Of a stretch of DNA of 64,000 bases, positions 13,018 through 25,845 are shown in pieces (position 1 is the stretch's first letter; each line of letters starts with the position of its first letter). Under the pieces are notes generated by a model that did not search any database, was not told where the DNA came from, and worked only from the letters and a program-made list of their open reading frames with translations. Source of the DNA: Elgaria multicarinata webbii (taxonomy: Eukaryota; Chordata; Lepidosauria; Squamata; Anguidae). Both the position numbers and the translations under genes were made by a program. The stretch covers positions 2,311,001-2,375,000 of the forward strand of contig NC_086188.1 of NCBI RefSeq assembly GCF_023053635.1. The letters are read 5' to 3'.

Positions 13018-15277
13018 AGCATATTGGATTATGAGCCGGGAAGATCTCGGTTCAGATCCCTAATCAGCTATGATTTGCACAGACCAAGGTGGTCTGTAAG
13101 GTGAAATAGAAAAAATATATATGAATAGAGGTTAATTGTACTATCCTCTGTCTATAGTTAGATTTAAATTCAATGTATTTCGTTTGATTTATTTTCTTCC
13201 TTTCAAGTACAACTCCTATAGCTGGTCAGAAGTTGTAATGCAACATATCCAGAGAGAATCGGGTTGCGGGAATGTTGTCACCTTGCTATCGGCACTAAAA
13301 GATTTCGATAAGACACCTATTCTGCATGGATTGGGAGCAGTGCTCAAAACAACTGACATCCGTCAGCACCAGGAGGTGAGAGGGAGCCTAGGCCTGACTC
13401 AGAATAAGGCAGGTCAATCTTAATTTTTTCCTTGGAAAGCTTTGGGAAGCCGGGGTACCTATACTTGAAACATCTTTCCCTCTCCACAGGGAACTCTGGG
13501 AAATGGGGTATGGCCGGGCAGCCTAGGAATCTCTCGCGGGGAAATGAGAATTCCCAAGATTCTTTGAGAGAAGCCATGAGCAGGGCTGTCAAAGGAATTT
13601 GCAACAAATTCAAATGAGTTCAGGTTCCGATGACCTTTCCCCACTTTTTTTCCCTGAGTTGCAGAGTTCTGCACAGGTGTGGACCAGTTTTTACTTCGTG
13701 GAGGTGCACAAATTCACACTTGCATTATTGTGAATCCGTGTGAATGCACACGCAAGTGGAACACAGTCCTTGTGCAGCCATAAAAAAAAAAATCTGGTTC
13801 CATCAATGAGTGGTTGATGGAATACAAAATGCCTAAAACAGACAAAACGGATTTAGCAAAATCTGTACCCCCCTTAGCAATGACAGTTAAACTGGCATCA
13901 AAGCATTATAGGTCTGTAATGCCGCTATTTACCACCCACTCACCCACCCACCCAGTATATATTCCATTCTCCTTTCAGGAGGGGAAAAAAGATATTTTCT
14001 GTCATTGTGGAAAAGAAAACCAAGGAGGAGTTGCATTCAGCAGTATGTAAAGGGAAACAAGGATCTCATTTGGCTAATTGGGCTACCTTCCCCAATCTGA
14101 TAGTCACCCAATGCGTCGAGGACACCAGGAATTCCCAGCAGTCCTAGCCAACATGGCCAACGGTTCAGAATCTCCTGCTGGATCAAGCCAAAGGTTCATC
14201 TGGTTTCCAGCAGTGGACAGCCAGGTGCCTCTGAGAAGGCCACCAGCAGAAAACGGTGGTCTGAAAAGAGATTTGCACAAGAGGCTCCCCCCCCCCCCCG
14301 GGAGGCCGTTTTGCTCCACCCGGTGCTGAATTCCGGCCACTTTTCTTTCTCAGCTTATGTTGATCATCATTAAATATTTCTAAAAGTCCCTTAATTCTAC
14401 TCAAGTGAGACCGTAGAGACGTTCTGGTTTCAATCAGGCCTTTGTTTCGGCCAAGGGGCTTGCAAAATCGTTGCCGGCAGGTGTCGTCTGCAACTGCGCT
14501 GTTCCCTCCCCACCGGCAGCCCGGACTGTGGAGCCAAAAGCAAGCCAAAACACGCAGGCCCTCCCCCTTCGGCCTGCCTCACAGCACCCACCACCACCCA
14601 AGCCTGGATTAAAAGTGTAATATTCTCTTTTCGGACGCTGGGCAAAGATGTTGCAAAACCAGCGAGTGCCGGACGTTATCACACGACAGCTGCGGGCCTG
14701 GTTTCAATTACGCTGAGCCAAACTAATCTCCTACTTAGAGGCTTGGGTTTTCTAAACCTCCTCTTGAATTATAGCATCACGGGACCCAGGAGGCTGGAGG
14801 AGAGACCCAAAGGCCACAGAGCGAGAAGACGCAGCGACGGAATGCTCCATATTGGAACATTCCTCAAAGATTATTCATCTAGATTACAGAAGATCCCAGG
14901 TTTAGGGTCAGCGGCGGAAGGCGAGGCTTTATTTGCTACGGAAGCTGGTTAGTGAGATGATGGGTTTAGGCTCAATGGCCCCAACGTGCCGCCTTCCAGA
15001 TGTCTCAGATCGTACGAAGAATTCATTCCGCTTCGTTATTGATGAGGATTGCAAAGAGGCACAGAACGGATATGAAGGTGTAGGAAAATACGTACAAAAA
15101 TAAGACCGGAAAGAAAAGTGAAAAGAAAATCTGATACAAACTTGAGTTGGAGCAAGGCTCACAGTGGAATTCGGAAAACTTCAGCAAGCCCGAATTTTGC
15201 TGATTCGTACATATATTTCATTTTATTTATAGTATTTATATACCGCTTCCCATCCAGATGATTTCAGAGCGGTGAAC
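13018..15277. other. Unassigned non-coding sequence
   Basis: No exon is recognised. Homopolymer C at 14287-14299. The remainder is mostly unique. An L2-type scrap (tatttatataccgcttcccatcc) adjoins the palindromic element near 15230. Confidence 0.35.
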
Positions 15278-15285
15278 AAGTAGAA

Positions 15286-15415
15286 CAGCCTTCCTCAACC
15301 TGGGGCGCTCCAGATGTGTTGGACTGCAACTCCCAGAATGCCCCAGCCAGCTGGCTGGGGCATTCTGGGAGATGCAGTCCAACACATCTGGAGCGCCCCA
15401 GGTTGAGGAAGGCTG
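15286..15415. mobile_element. Near-perfect palindromic hAT-type MITE with 8-bp TSD
   Basis: Two 65-bp arms pair with one mismatch. The ends are CAGCCTTCCTCAACCTGGGG and its exact complement. The 8-bp direct repeat AAGTAGAA flanks both sides (15278-15285 and 15416-15423). CAG ends with an 8-bp duplication are typical of hAT elements. It has no coding capacity and would need an external transposase. Confidence 0.88.
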
Positions 15416-15879
15416 AAGTAGAATAAAAGAATAAAAACACCATATTAAATTACCATTTTTAAAAGAACAGAGTTCTGATAAAACCACAGCCGGTCACTCA
15501 AGGAAAGCTTCCTGAAGCAACGACTTTTTCAGGAGGTGCTGGAAGCAACACAACGTTGGTGCCTGCAAAGGGAGGGAATACCATAGGAAGGGGGCCACCA
15601 CACTGAAGGCTCTTCTCCTGGTGGACTCCAGTCAGATCATCCCTCGTGTTGGACTACAACTCTGCTGCCCACAAGGCCGGGGAATCTAAAATAGTGAATG
15701 AGAGGACGACTGGAGCATGTGGGGCGGAGCATCTGAAAGAAGGCAGTCCTTAAGGTACCAGCCATTTTCTGAAGACCATCTGGAACATCTTCAGCCATTA
15801 AAACCCTTATATACACCCAGGTGACATTTATGATCTTCAGAGGAGGCCCTGCCCGTCGTCCTGACATGAGAATATCGTT

Positions 15880-16145
15880 GTAGAGAACCTCAACAGCAGG
15901 GCCTTCTCTGTAGCGGTCCCCACCCTCTGGAAAACCCTGCCTCGTGCGGTTCGGGAGGCGGAAAGTGTCATATCTTTTAAACGCCTCCTAAAAACATATC
16001 TCTTTAAACAAGCCTTCCCTGGTCTGTAACTTATTGTGGTTTTATGTGATTTTTAAAGTTTTAAATTGGATTTCATGGTTTTAGTTGTAAACTGCTCAGA
16101 GAGCCTAGGCTGTTGGGCAGAATAAATATGTAATAAAGAAATAAA
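15880..16145 (+). repeat. L2-clade LINE 3' fragment
   Basis: Reads RAFSVAVPTLWKTLP-like, then a kinked RLLKTYLFKQAFP-like tail, and ends tcagagagcctaggctgttgggcag with an aataaatatgtaataaag tail. Confidence 0.8.
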
Positions 16146-16740
16146 TCCACCATCCGTAATGGCAGCTTTTCAAAACACGCCTGGATTTCTCCCCCATACA
16201 CGCAGGCATGCACGTCTATCTAGCGTCATGCACATTCCCATGTCTCAAGAGCATGGCGTGAGAGCAAGCGTGTGCTTGCCGTCTCCTTGAGAAAGTCTTG
16301 GCAATGGTGGCAGCGGACCAGGCCTGTGAAGCAAAATCAATTTTTGCTCTTGAATGAATTCTTTCTCGCTGATCTGGAAGGGGCCAAGGGGAGAAACCAG
16401 CGCCGTTAACTGGATTACACCAGGTCAACCACCAAGTACAGCGAAGACTAAGCACGCTGTGCCACTCCAGAGATTGATCGTGGCCAAATTGGACGGCATC
16501 CAGGCGGCCTGGCCTTGCTGGATCAACTAGACACCTGCCATTCAACAGGCTCCGAGACCAGATTGGCTCAATGGAGCCTTGTGGCTCCGATATCAATGGG
16601 GTGGCGAATCCGCTCCCGGTTTCAGTCAGGCCTTTAAAGGAGCGATCCTAGGGGCTTTGGCATGGGACGAGACCCTCCCCCGGTTGCCATCGCACACAGC
16701 TGGGCAGGCCACGGGACAACCAAGAGGCCCTGCTCTCTCG
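16146..16740. other. Unassigned non-coding sequence
   Basis: No gene or complete repeat is recognised. Confidence 0.35.
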
Positions 16741-17030
16741 ATCCAATTCGGATGGCTTTAAAAGAGGGTTGGATAAAGTCCTGGAGGAGAAGGCTATCCC
16801 TGGCTACTAGCCCGGATGGCTATATGCCACCTCCAGCATCCGAGGCAGTAAGCCTATATAGACCAGTTGCTGGGGAACATGGGCGGGAAGGTACTGTCGC
16901 ATCCTGTACTGCTTGTGGGCTTCCTGTGGGCAGCTGGTCGGCCCCTGTGGGAACAGAACGCTGGACTAGATGGACCCTTGGTCTGATCCAGCATCAGGGC
17001 CCGACTGATGTTCGTATGATGTCTGTAAAG
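16741..17030 (+). repeat. CR1 LINE 3' fragment (second subfamily)
   Basis: Matches 12495-12755: gatggctttaaaagagggtt, gttgctggggaacatggg, actagatggacccttggtct. Confidence 0.88.
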
Positions 17031-17239
17031 GGTCAAGTTGACATTCTTATGGAATGCCCCATCGCTGGGGGAGCACAGGTTTTTCTCCCCATCCATTTTT
17101 AAATGGGCCTGACTGCGTTTGAATGAACGTTCCTGACTGCTTTTAAGTGAATTTATCCCCGTGGTTCGTCCACGCTTGTGAGTTTTTATCATGGTGATTT
17201 CAAATGTTGTAAGCCACTGTTCTTCGCTGCTGGTATTTT

Positions 17240-17578
17240 CTATTTTCTATTGCTCCTGGTGGTTCCACCTAGATCCATCCTCCGACTGGAATCCACCAGG
17301 GGAAGAGCCTTCAGCGTGGTGGCCCCCCTCCTGTGGAACTCCCTGCCTCTGGAGGTCAGGCAGGCTCCAACCTTGTACTCCTTTCGGCGCCTCCTGAAAA
17401 CATCTTTATTCCAAGAAGCCTTTCTTTAACATGCAGCCTTGGATTACTGTTATTGCTTCTTTTTAATTTTGTTTTAACTGTTTTATTCTGTTTTTATTTT
17501 CATTTTTCCTTGTACACTGCTCCGAAATTTTTCAATGGGGAGCGGTATATAATTATTCTAAATAAATAAATATTGTAC
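17240..17578 (+). repeat. L2-clade LINE 3' end
   Basis: Encodes RGRAFSVVAPLLWNSLPLEV then a PTLYSFRRLLKTSLFQEAF tail, and ends ggggagcggtatataatt with a taaataaataaat tail. The copy at 35640-35860 on the other strand belongs to the same subfamily. Confidence 0.9.
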
Positions 17579-18726
17579 TGCTTTACATTTTGGCTTTGTA
17601 AACTGCCTGGCAGCAACCGTCGCTGAAAAGGCAAGATGGAAATAGTCTTCACACAAAAAATGTATTCCCTGCTTCCCTATTGTAACTGGTAACAAAAGCC
17701 CCAGTGGTTTCCTGCCCCCAAGGCAAGGAAATTAAAAAATATCCAAGCAGGGGCATTCCCTTGGAGGGGGGGGGGAAGTCCTCTTAAAATGGAACGTCAC
17801 TCTCCTCTTGTTTGGGGATGAGAACAGCAGCCGCTGAGGCCTCCCTTCCCTAGAACACATCCGTCGTTCCTGCCGGCTGGAATAAACCTTCCCTGAACAC
17901 TCCTTGGCCTGTTCATCAAGAGATAAAAATGAGTTTGTCTGGCAGTTCTTCATCAGTGGCCGTCAGGAGTCGCGGCGTGAATTTGGGGACCTGATTATTG
18001 TGACAGATCAGGCAGGCAGCTGCCGGAATAGATGGATGGCCGAGGCGTGGCGGGCGCTGCGGAGGCCAGGAGGCGGAGGAGGCTGAAGGGCTTCAGGGGG
18101 TGCGGGGAAGGGGCCCCCAGGAACATGCACAGGGCAGAGGGGCTTGCTTCACACAGAGGCATCGTATCGGTTCAGCGCATGACTGAGCGGCACCTTTTGG
18201 CTGCCTTGCTTCAGCAAAGGGCCGGTGAGGCAGCTGCCCTTAACCCGGGGGTCTCCGGTGTATCCTGGGTGTGTGTGTGTGTGCAGCCCTCTGCAACTCC
18301 CACCCACCCTGGTGATGGATGATGGGGATCTGCAGTGCAGCATCTGGAAGCCCACCTGTTCCCCACCCCTGGTACAGACAAGGCGGAGCTACTTGGCCCT
18401 GGCATTTGCCTCCAGATAGAGCGGTTCTATATTTGTCAGCAGGGAAGCTCATGGCCACTTGGCACAGAAACCAAGCCTCCCCCCCCTCCCGCTTCAGAAT
18501 AATGATAATAATCTGTTTACCTCCAGCCTGGGCTGGAATTTTGTCCAAGCCTTGATCTACAGAGCGGAGGCAGGAGGCAGGGCCAAGTTTTTCAGGGCTC
18601 AGGTGGTGTGACCAGCTGCAACGGTTCCTGCTCTCTGGCTTGCTCTGCAACTCCTGTTGGCAGGTTCAGTGTAGCAGCTGAAAGAGAGTGAAAGAAAAGA
18701 AAAGAAAGAAGAAAGACACCTGTTAG
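17579..18726. other. Unassigned non-coding sequence
   Basis: No exon is recognised. GC-rich around 18020-18130, with a short (GT)n at 18270-18282. Confidence 0.35.
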
Positions 18727-18856
18727 TACAACCTTCCTCAATCCCATGTCCTCCAGAAGTTTTGGACTAAATCTCCCATTACCCCCAGCCAACGTGGCCA
18801 CTGATAATGGGAACTGCAGTCCAACACATCTGGAGGACATGGGATGGCTAGGTTAA
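18727..18856. mobile_element. Palindromic MITE, diverged copy
   Basis: Arms aaccttcctcaatcccatgt and acatgggatggctaggtt flank a CCAGAAGTTTTGGACT / AGTCCAACACATCTGG core. Same general design as 15286-15415 but with more mismatches. Confidence 0.7.
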
Positions 18857-19481
18857 TATCTCAAAGACCAGGGCTTCCCACCCCATCATTTTATGCCCAG
18901 TATCCCTTTTCATTTGCTCCTGCCGGTGCATTCTGCTTCCTGCCAAAGGCTCTCTTTTGGATTCCCTACGGGGAGGCAACAGAACCAGCCAGTTTGCTCA
19001 GCCTGAGGAGCTGGCTACGTGGGTTTTATAAGGCCTGCCGTGTCCCCATGGGCCCTGTGGGATCATCCAGCTGCATTCCCATTAATCTTGCAGCGGACAG
19101 CCTAAAGTGCCCGGTTTGCAGAGGGAGCCGAGCACTGGTGGTGCAGGAGGTCAGGCGTTGAAGCGTGCCCGCCAGAGGCCCCTGGTTCAAGATACGCACG
19201 CACACCCCATGCTTTACAACACCCAAGTCGACCAGAAAGGCCATTTTTGAAGAACATCTGAGGAAATCAAGGAGCCTGATGCCAAATCCTGCACCTGTCA
19301 AAGTGCCAGAGCGTGCCACATTAAAATCAGGGACCTCACCAATGGGTTTCTCAAACCACCTCATCTATGTATTTGTTTAAGAACAACTGTTTCCAAAGGG
19401 ATCTTAATGGGAGAAATCTCCTTTTATAGAGAGAAAATGGATCCACTAGCCATCAGGAGCTAGGCAGAGAGGAGTAATAGG

Positions 19482-19547
19482 TCTCTCTCTCTCTCTCTCT
19501 CTCTCTCACTCACTCACTCACACACACACACACACACACACACACTG
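19482..19547. repeat. (TC)n-(TCAC)n-(CA)n compound microsatellite
   Basis: CT units pass through TCAC into CA units without a break. Confidence 0.95.
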
Positions 19548-19899
19548 ATCCTTCTTGCAGATTTAAGTTCAGGAAAATCAATGCAAAAGCAACGTTTGGG
19601 AACACGCGCCGACATACATTCACCACTGTTCCTAAAGAAACGCACTCTCTCTCCCCCACAGATATGAGATTGAGCGATGAAGCATCATTTGGGCTGCCAT
19701 GGAAACCAGGCCCCTCTTGGGCAGGGCGGGGGATTAATGTGGGATTCACTCAAGTTCTCTCATTCCTTTCTTTTTTTAGTTCCTACCAAAAGAAGAAGAA
19801 AAGGTTTGGGCAGCCCCCAGGAAGAGACAGTAATTTCATTGGCATGCGAGTGTGCAAAGTTCAGAGCTGGCCCTACAGCTGGGTCAGGAGCAGCTGTTG

Positions 19900-20530
19900 A
19901 GCCAACTCTGGATCAAATCCAATATCAAGTGAGCAGGCCGGTCAAGCACGGCTGTATCTGCCCAGCAAGAGAAAGATTCAAAGCAGAAGAAGTCAGTGAG
20001 CAGTCAAGGGTCAAGAAGACAGGACGACCCATCAGGAAGGGAGAACAGGGTCTGAGCAGTAGCCAAGGTCAAAACACAGGCAAGCAGTCCAAAGGGCAGA
20101 GTCCAGCAGGAGTCCAAAAGTCAGCAGCAAAGAAGATCAGTAACAAAGCCAAGCTCCAAGGCACTAGAAGCTGAACTACAATCTAGCAGGAGGCCAAAGA
20201 TCAGCAGCAGAGAAGATCACTGACAAAGCCAGAGATCCAAAACTCTAGAAGCTGCACTAAGGTAATGTTTCAGCAACTCGCAAGCCCCAACTGAAGGCTT
20301 AAATACTGAGGCTCCAAAGCCCCACCCAGAACTCAGCTGCACCCCATCAGAGGCTTCGTTAAAAAAGTCCTCCTCATGAGGAGGGCCCTCCTCACAAGGA
20401 GTCCTTTACTCATGAGGAGTCCTCTTCAGCAAGCATGAGCTCTTTCACCTGGCCACGGTCCGGGACTGAACCTTAAGGTGCTGGCATTCTCAGGGACGAG
20501 GTAGGGTCTCAGCAGCCCCTGTGAATTGTT
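19900..20530. repeat. Low-complexity, internally duplicated repeat of unknown class
   Basis: Purine-rich sequence with recurring AGTCCAAA, GTCAGCAGCA and AGAAGATCA phrases, including a direct duplication of about 69 bp (20110-20178 and 20189-20258). A TTAAATAC box follows at about 20300 and GAGGAGTCCTC inverted phrases at 20370-20425. It might be the end region of an old retroelement; nothing codes. Confidence 0.4.
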
Positions 20531-20847
20531 CACTAGTGCAAGCGTGCGTTAACATTAATGTGCATTAACACGAGTGCACCTTTGTGCAAATCCTCCCCAA
20601 AAAGGTTTTTTTTAAAAAAAAATGGTCCGCACGTCCATGGAACCCACATGACTCAGAAAAAGCCAGCCCAACTGTGGAATCTGCAGGTTAGATTCATAGA
20701 AATACAAACTCATTTGAATGTAGATTCTCTCTACATTCCGAGGCATGATGGCCAAATGGAACTGAGCCTCCATCTTCAGAGGCAGCGTACCTTGGCATAC
20801 CAGTTGCTAAGGGGCAACAGCAGGAGATGGCAGCTGCCCTCCTGCCC

Positions 20848-20915
20848 TCATAGAATCATAAAATAGTAGAGTTGGAAGGGACCTATAAGGCCATCGAGTC
20901 CAACCCCCTGTTCCT
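20848..20915 (-). repeat. CR1 3' tail fragment
   Basis: tcatagaatcataaaatag then gttggaagggacctataagg: the complement of the ATTCTATG-type CR1 end. Confidence 0.85.
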
Positions 20916-22794
20916 TCCTTCGCAGAGGCCACTGTGGGATGCAAGTTGCTGGACTGGATGGGCCCGCCATCCAACCCAACAGGACTCTTCTTACGTTCCT
21001 CTCCAACCACATCTTGCACCGCTATTCTCGCAGGGCGACAGGTGGCAAGGGACCGGGTTGCAAAGCCAAAAGATGTGCACCCGTGTGGTTGCCACTGCAA
21101 TAGCCAGCAGGGACACAATTGCGGCAAGTCTAACGATAAAAATTCTGCCCCCGCGGAAGCTGTTTGACCAAGAAATGCCGGCTTTAAGTTGCAGAACCTC
21201 AAGCAGTTGCCTCGGACAGGACCACGGAGAGCTCCCGGAGGAAGCATGGCCCCTATGTGGTGCGTTGCACAGAGCAAAGTCTGCAACTCAGAACAGCGTG
21301 TGGGATGCAACGGACGTGGGGGAGACGTCACATCTGTGCGCAGGGCACCCACGTGACGCTGGCCATGTTGGTTGCCAGTTCTGTGTTTGAGGGTCCGTCT
21401 ATGGGGTGGGATCTGTGAGGCACTCATTCACGCACGCACGCCATCATTTGTGGGTAATCTAGTGCCCTTTCTCAGGAGTACATCCCAGTGGGTCCCAGGG
21501 ATTTGTTCCTCGTGGCAGGAAGAGGCAACCTGGAGCCCTCCAGATGTTTTGGACTACAACTCCCACAATCCCTAGCCATTGGCCATGGTGGATGGAGCTG
21601 ATGGGGGAGTGCAGACAGAAACATCTGGATTCTGGAGGGCATCAGGTGTGCTGCCCCCTAACCGAGGGGCTGTGCGAGGGATTGCAGCCAGGAAGGGGCA
21701 ATTATGGGGTGGGGGGAACACCTGCATGAGAGCGAGAGAAGCAGGCCTTTGATTTCGAGTTTTAACATTCTCCTGTTCACAGCCCTCTTGGTTAGGAAGA
21801 AGGAAGAAAGAACACTACAAGAAATTTCTTCCAAAAGGTGCAAAAACAATAGGACTAGGAATAAGAACCAAGGAGAGATGATAAATTGGTCAGATTAATC
21901 TACTTTTACATTTTTAAACTGACTAAAGACCAGGCATCCCATCACCCACCCAACACAGGTGAGATGCCGCTTGTAAGACGTGCGTGCATCCACTTGCTGC
22001 AGAAATATTGCTTTTTTCCATGTGCACATTTATGCGGACTGAAGTGGTGGGTCAATCCGTGAAAACCGGAATGGTGAATCAATGGAAATGGCTTTAATCA
22101 AGCTACAGCCATAAGAACTGCAGGGTTATGGGATTCCCATAGCCTGGGAAACTCAGAGGGGTTTTCCTTCCCCCCTTTTGCTTCCCCTAGCCATAGCTGT
22201 GGTCTACATCAGTCCTACTCCACGCCGCTTTCCTCTTCTTCTCCGTCACGCTGGGGAGGATTGGTGCCCTTCCTGCCTCCCTCATTTCCCCCTGATCTCA
22301 GTGGCTCCTTTTGGATATCTCAATTCCCCCCCCCCTTTCAATGCCACGGACTCACTTTTAATGAGAAGCTACAGGGCTAAATTGCATTCTCCATTCGCTG
22401 TCTCCTGATACAGTCTCCGGCGCTAATGAGATTTTCCCCGACTAACACATTTTAACAGCAACCGCACTGAAAACTTGTCCGGCGTCGACTTAATACTCTG
22501 CAGAGAAGAGAGCGGGGGAGGCAAAGAATGGGATGAAACCCAAGAGGATCCTGCACTGAATTCCCCAGCCCCACCCCCACCCCATCGCTGGCAGGAGAAG
22601 CAGGTAAGTCTTCTAGGACATTGTCCTCACGCTCGCTGGGAACGCAGCTGTCAGGTGCTTTGTATGAAAATGAGAGTGACAACAGAGAACAGCAGCCTCC
22701 CGCAGAACGACAGATGGCTTTTGAAATGGGAAAAGAGGGAGCCTTTCTTCCAACCCCCACTTTGCAGGTAGTTGTGAAGTCCCTTCTGATTCCT
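20916..22794. other. Unassigned sequence with one palindromic repeat relative
   Basis: At 21520-21660 the phrases ccctccagatgttttggact and aacatctggattctggagggc form a diverged palindromic MITE. The rest shows no gene. Confidence 0.45.
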
Positions 22795-23300
22795 ACACCA
22801 AGAGTTAGATAAATTCCTGGAGGAGAAGGGGATCCATGGATACTACTCCTGATGGCTACGTGCTACCGTCAGGATCAGAGGCAGTCAGCCTGTGTGCACC
22901 AGTGGCTGTGGATAGGATGGTACTGGTTGGAGGGGATGGTTTGGATGAATTCCTGGAGGAGAAGGCTATCCATGGCTACTAGCCCTGATGGTTGGGTGCT
23001 ACCTCCAGTATTCGAGGCAATACGCCTGTGTGCACCAGTTGCTGGGGAACATGGGTGGGAGGGTGCTGTTGCACCATGTCCTGCCTTGTTGGTCCCCGGC
23101 CGATGGCTGGTTGGCCACTGTGAGAACAGAGTGCTGGACTAGATGGACCCTTGGTCTGATCCAGCATCAGGGCACTTCTGATGTTCTTATGTTCTCCTCC
23201 AGGAATCGATCCAACCCCCTTTTAAAGCCATCCAAATTGGCGGCCATCACCACATCTTGTGGTAGCGAATTCCCTAGTTCACTGTGTGAAGGAGAGGGTG
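22795..23300. repeat. CR1 fragments, second subfamily, in two orientations
   Basis: 22800-23195 (+) contains a partial and then a fuller copy of the tail (ctggaggagaaggctatcca, gatggacccttggtctgat). 23205-23290 is the same family reversed (cttttaaagccatccaaatt). This arrangement comes from separate insertions or a local inversion. Confidence 0.8.
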
Positions 23301-25762
23301 CTTTTATGCAGCTCACTCGATCTCCAACCAACCAACCTCACAGTGTCATCAGGAGGAGGATAAAATGGGAGGGGGGAGCAGGACCATGGATGCAGCCTGA
23401 GGAAAGGAGGAAAAAACACGTAAAAATCAAACGAACAAACTTCCAAAACTCTAGGATTGACCTCTGTCACCAAAAAAGCCCCAACACCTCACTTGCAGGG
23501 CTAGTTCGGGTTTCGCCTGCCCAAGAGTCGCAGCAAGCAGACTTTTCACGACGACTGGCATTCACTGCAGTTGGATTTCACACCCAGGACAGAGAAGGCA
23601 CCGTGGGCAAGCTACGTGTCCGTTCCACACAGATGTGCCAGTGACCCCCTGTGGACCTTCCAGAGACTGCAGCCTTCCAGCCCCGGGCCGTTACAAACAC
23701 CCGTGGGCTACCGCTTGCCCTCAGAACATCCCTATCCATCATATGGGGGGGGGGGGAGTACAGAACAGCATCTACTGGAAGGGGGCAGAAAAGCCCCACA
23801 GCAAAAGACGACGGCTCCAAAGGAGCTCTACCTGCTGATATTCCGCCTTGCCTGCTGGTGTTCCAAGCCTGCCTTTTAATAATCCGCCTGCAGGCTAATT
23901 GGACCTCGCCCTTTATTTGATCAGAACCACAGGGAGCAAATCAATCCTGCATCTCAAGCACATGTGGATCAGAATTATTGGACGCTGTGCTGTGTTTTGG
24001 CTACAGTCTTTCTGACACTCACTACCTGAATTTGCTGTTAGAGGGAGTGAACAGTTCCTTCCTAGAGAGCTTCAACAAATGTTCTCTCTCTCTCTCTCTC
24101 TGACTTGAAGGAATGGGATTTTTTAATAGTTTATACTGTCCCTAAACCATTTAAGAAGTTTGTTCTAGGATTTGTTCTTGCTTCCTACAAATAGCGAATA
24201 AATGCAGTCCACATTTGCTATTTCCACCTATTTGGCTTTTAATGCTCTTACTTCAGAGAGCCCTTGGAAATTCACAGCAGCTTACAACTTAGCAACGTGT
24301 TTGTCATTTAATAGTTTTCAACGGCACATGAGCAGCCAGGCCACGGTGCGCTGGGCACATGGGGCGAAAGAAGAACATGGCAATGAAATTCCAATGCAGT
24401 CGCACAAGGGCGTAAGAGGAATAAAACGAAGCATATATTGACAGCCAAGTGCTTTGGTGTTTTGCTTTTAAAATTGATATTTGAGGCCGAGTTAAAGAGG
24501 GAGAGGGGGGAAATTAGGGGGCCGGTTGCAATGCAATTGCATTTCTCCATTTCTTATTCTGAATAATATATATACATTTGCCATTGTGGGGAAAACAGCC
24601 AATTGCGTTACGTAAGAGTTTTCTTTCTTGAAGCTGAGCATCTGCGCTTCTCGGAAACCTCATTTGCTTTGCTAGCCAGACATCTGGAGAAAAAACCAGG
24701 GGTTGTCTTGGGAGGGGCAGAGAGAACAATTACATTTCCTTTATACCCGCCGGCATCCGCAGCCAAAGGGTAATTTATGACAGCACATCAAATTTTACCG
24801 GGCATAAAGTTCTACACACCTCTCGCAAGAAATTGTCTGCTCCTTCCATAAATTGTGCTGTTTTAAAGCTTTCATTGTAGCAGCATCCCAGAGGAGGAGT
24901 GGGAGGGTTCAGGAAAATGGGTTACTTAAAAACGCAATCTTCGCCATGGCAAAGACATTGGATGCTGTTCAATTGCGGCTGCCAATTTCCAAGTCCTGTT
25001 GGCTGGCTTCCCTGTCCAAGGTGCTGAAATTACTGACGCCAAGGCTCCGGCCTACACAATTCGACGCGGCTTCTCTTACGTAACTTCCCACCTGTGATCT
25101 CAATTGCTCCCGTGGCCACAACCTTTCTCATTTCACCACCACCCCTGTCGCCTGCCAATCATCCAGATTTCTATCAATCTGACCAGGGGATTCCACAATG
25201 GAGCGGCTTTTTCCGAGTTACGTGGATCCCGTGGACTGGTTTTGCACTTTGGGAGAGGGGATTTGCACTACTTCACACGAGAGCGAATGAGCATTAGTAC
25301 AAGAACAACAAAACTCTGGTTTATAAAAATCCAATTCCGTCAACGAACAGATAATGGAACGAAAGGTCCTTCTGTCTGCGAAATTCAGACAGAAGGGATT
25401 TAACAAAAACCGTACATCCCTACACACCAGTGGTCTGGGAGGCGTTGTTGCTCAAGCAAGGCTCAGCTAGAACACTCCTTCTTGTCTAGGAGGATCCAGT
25501 GGGAAGCCTGGGTGGGCAAAGCCAGGCTAGGTGCAGAACCTTCTTTAATTGAGAAGCTGCCACTTGGAGTTCAGCGACACAAGGGACTAGCCCCTTGTTA
25601 GGAACTGCTGGGTCTGCTGCGGCCCTGTGCAGTGGAGGCTGGTGGCTCCGATGTCAGTGGGGTGGTGAAGCTGCTCTGGGTTTCAATCAAACCCAATCAG
25701 AACCCTAAAGGAGCTATCTGAGGCCTTCTCTGAGGAGGCTCCGAAATTGTGGAATGCTGTAG
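23301..25762. other. Unassigned, mostly unique sequence
   Basis: No exon is recognised. A (TC)n run lies at 24079-24103. From 24430 to 25090 the sequence is repeat-poor and AT-rich, a reasonable place to look for conserved non-coding elements. Confidence 0.35.
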
Positions 25763-25845
25763 AGCAGCCGTCCCTAACCTGATGGCCTCCAGATGTGTTG
25801 GACTGCAATTCCCAGAATCCTCCAGAACGGCTGCTCTAGAGAGCA
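25763..25845. mobile_element. Short palindromic MITE
   Basis: tagagcagccgtccctaacc at one end and acggctgctctaga at the other, with the CCAGATGTGTTGGACTGCAA core in between. The second arm is shortened. Confidence 0.65.
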
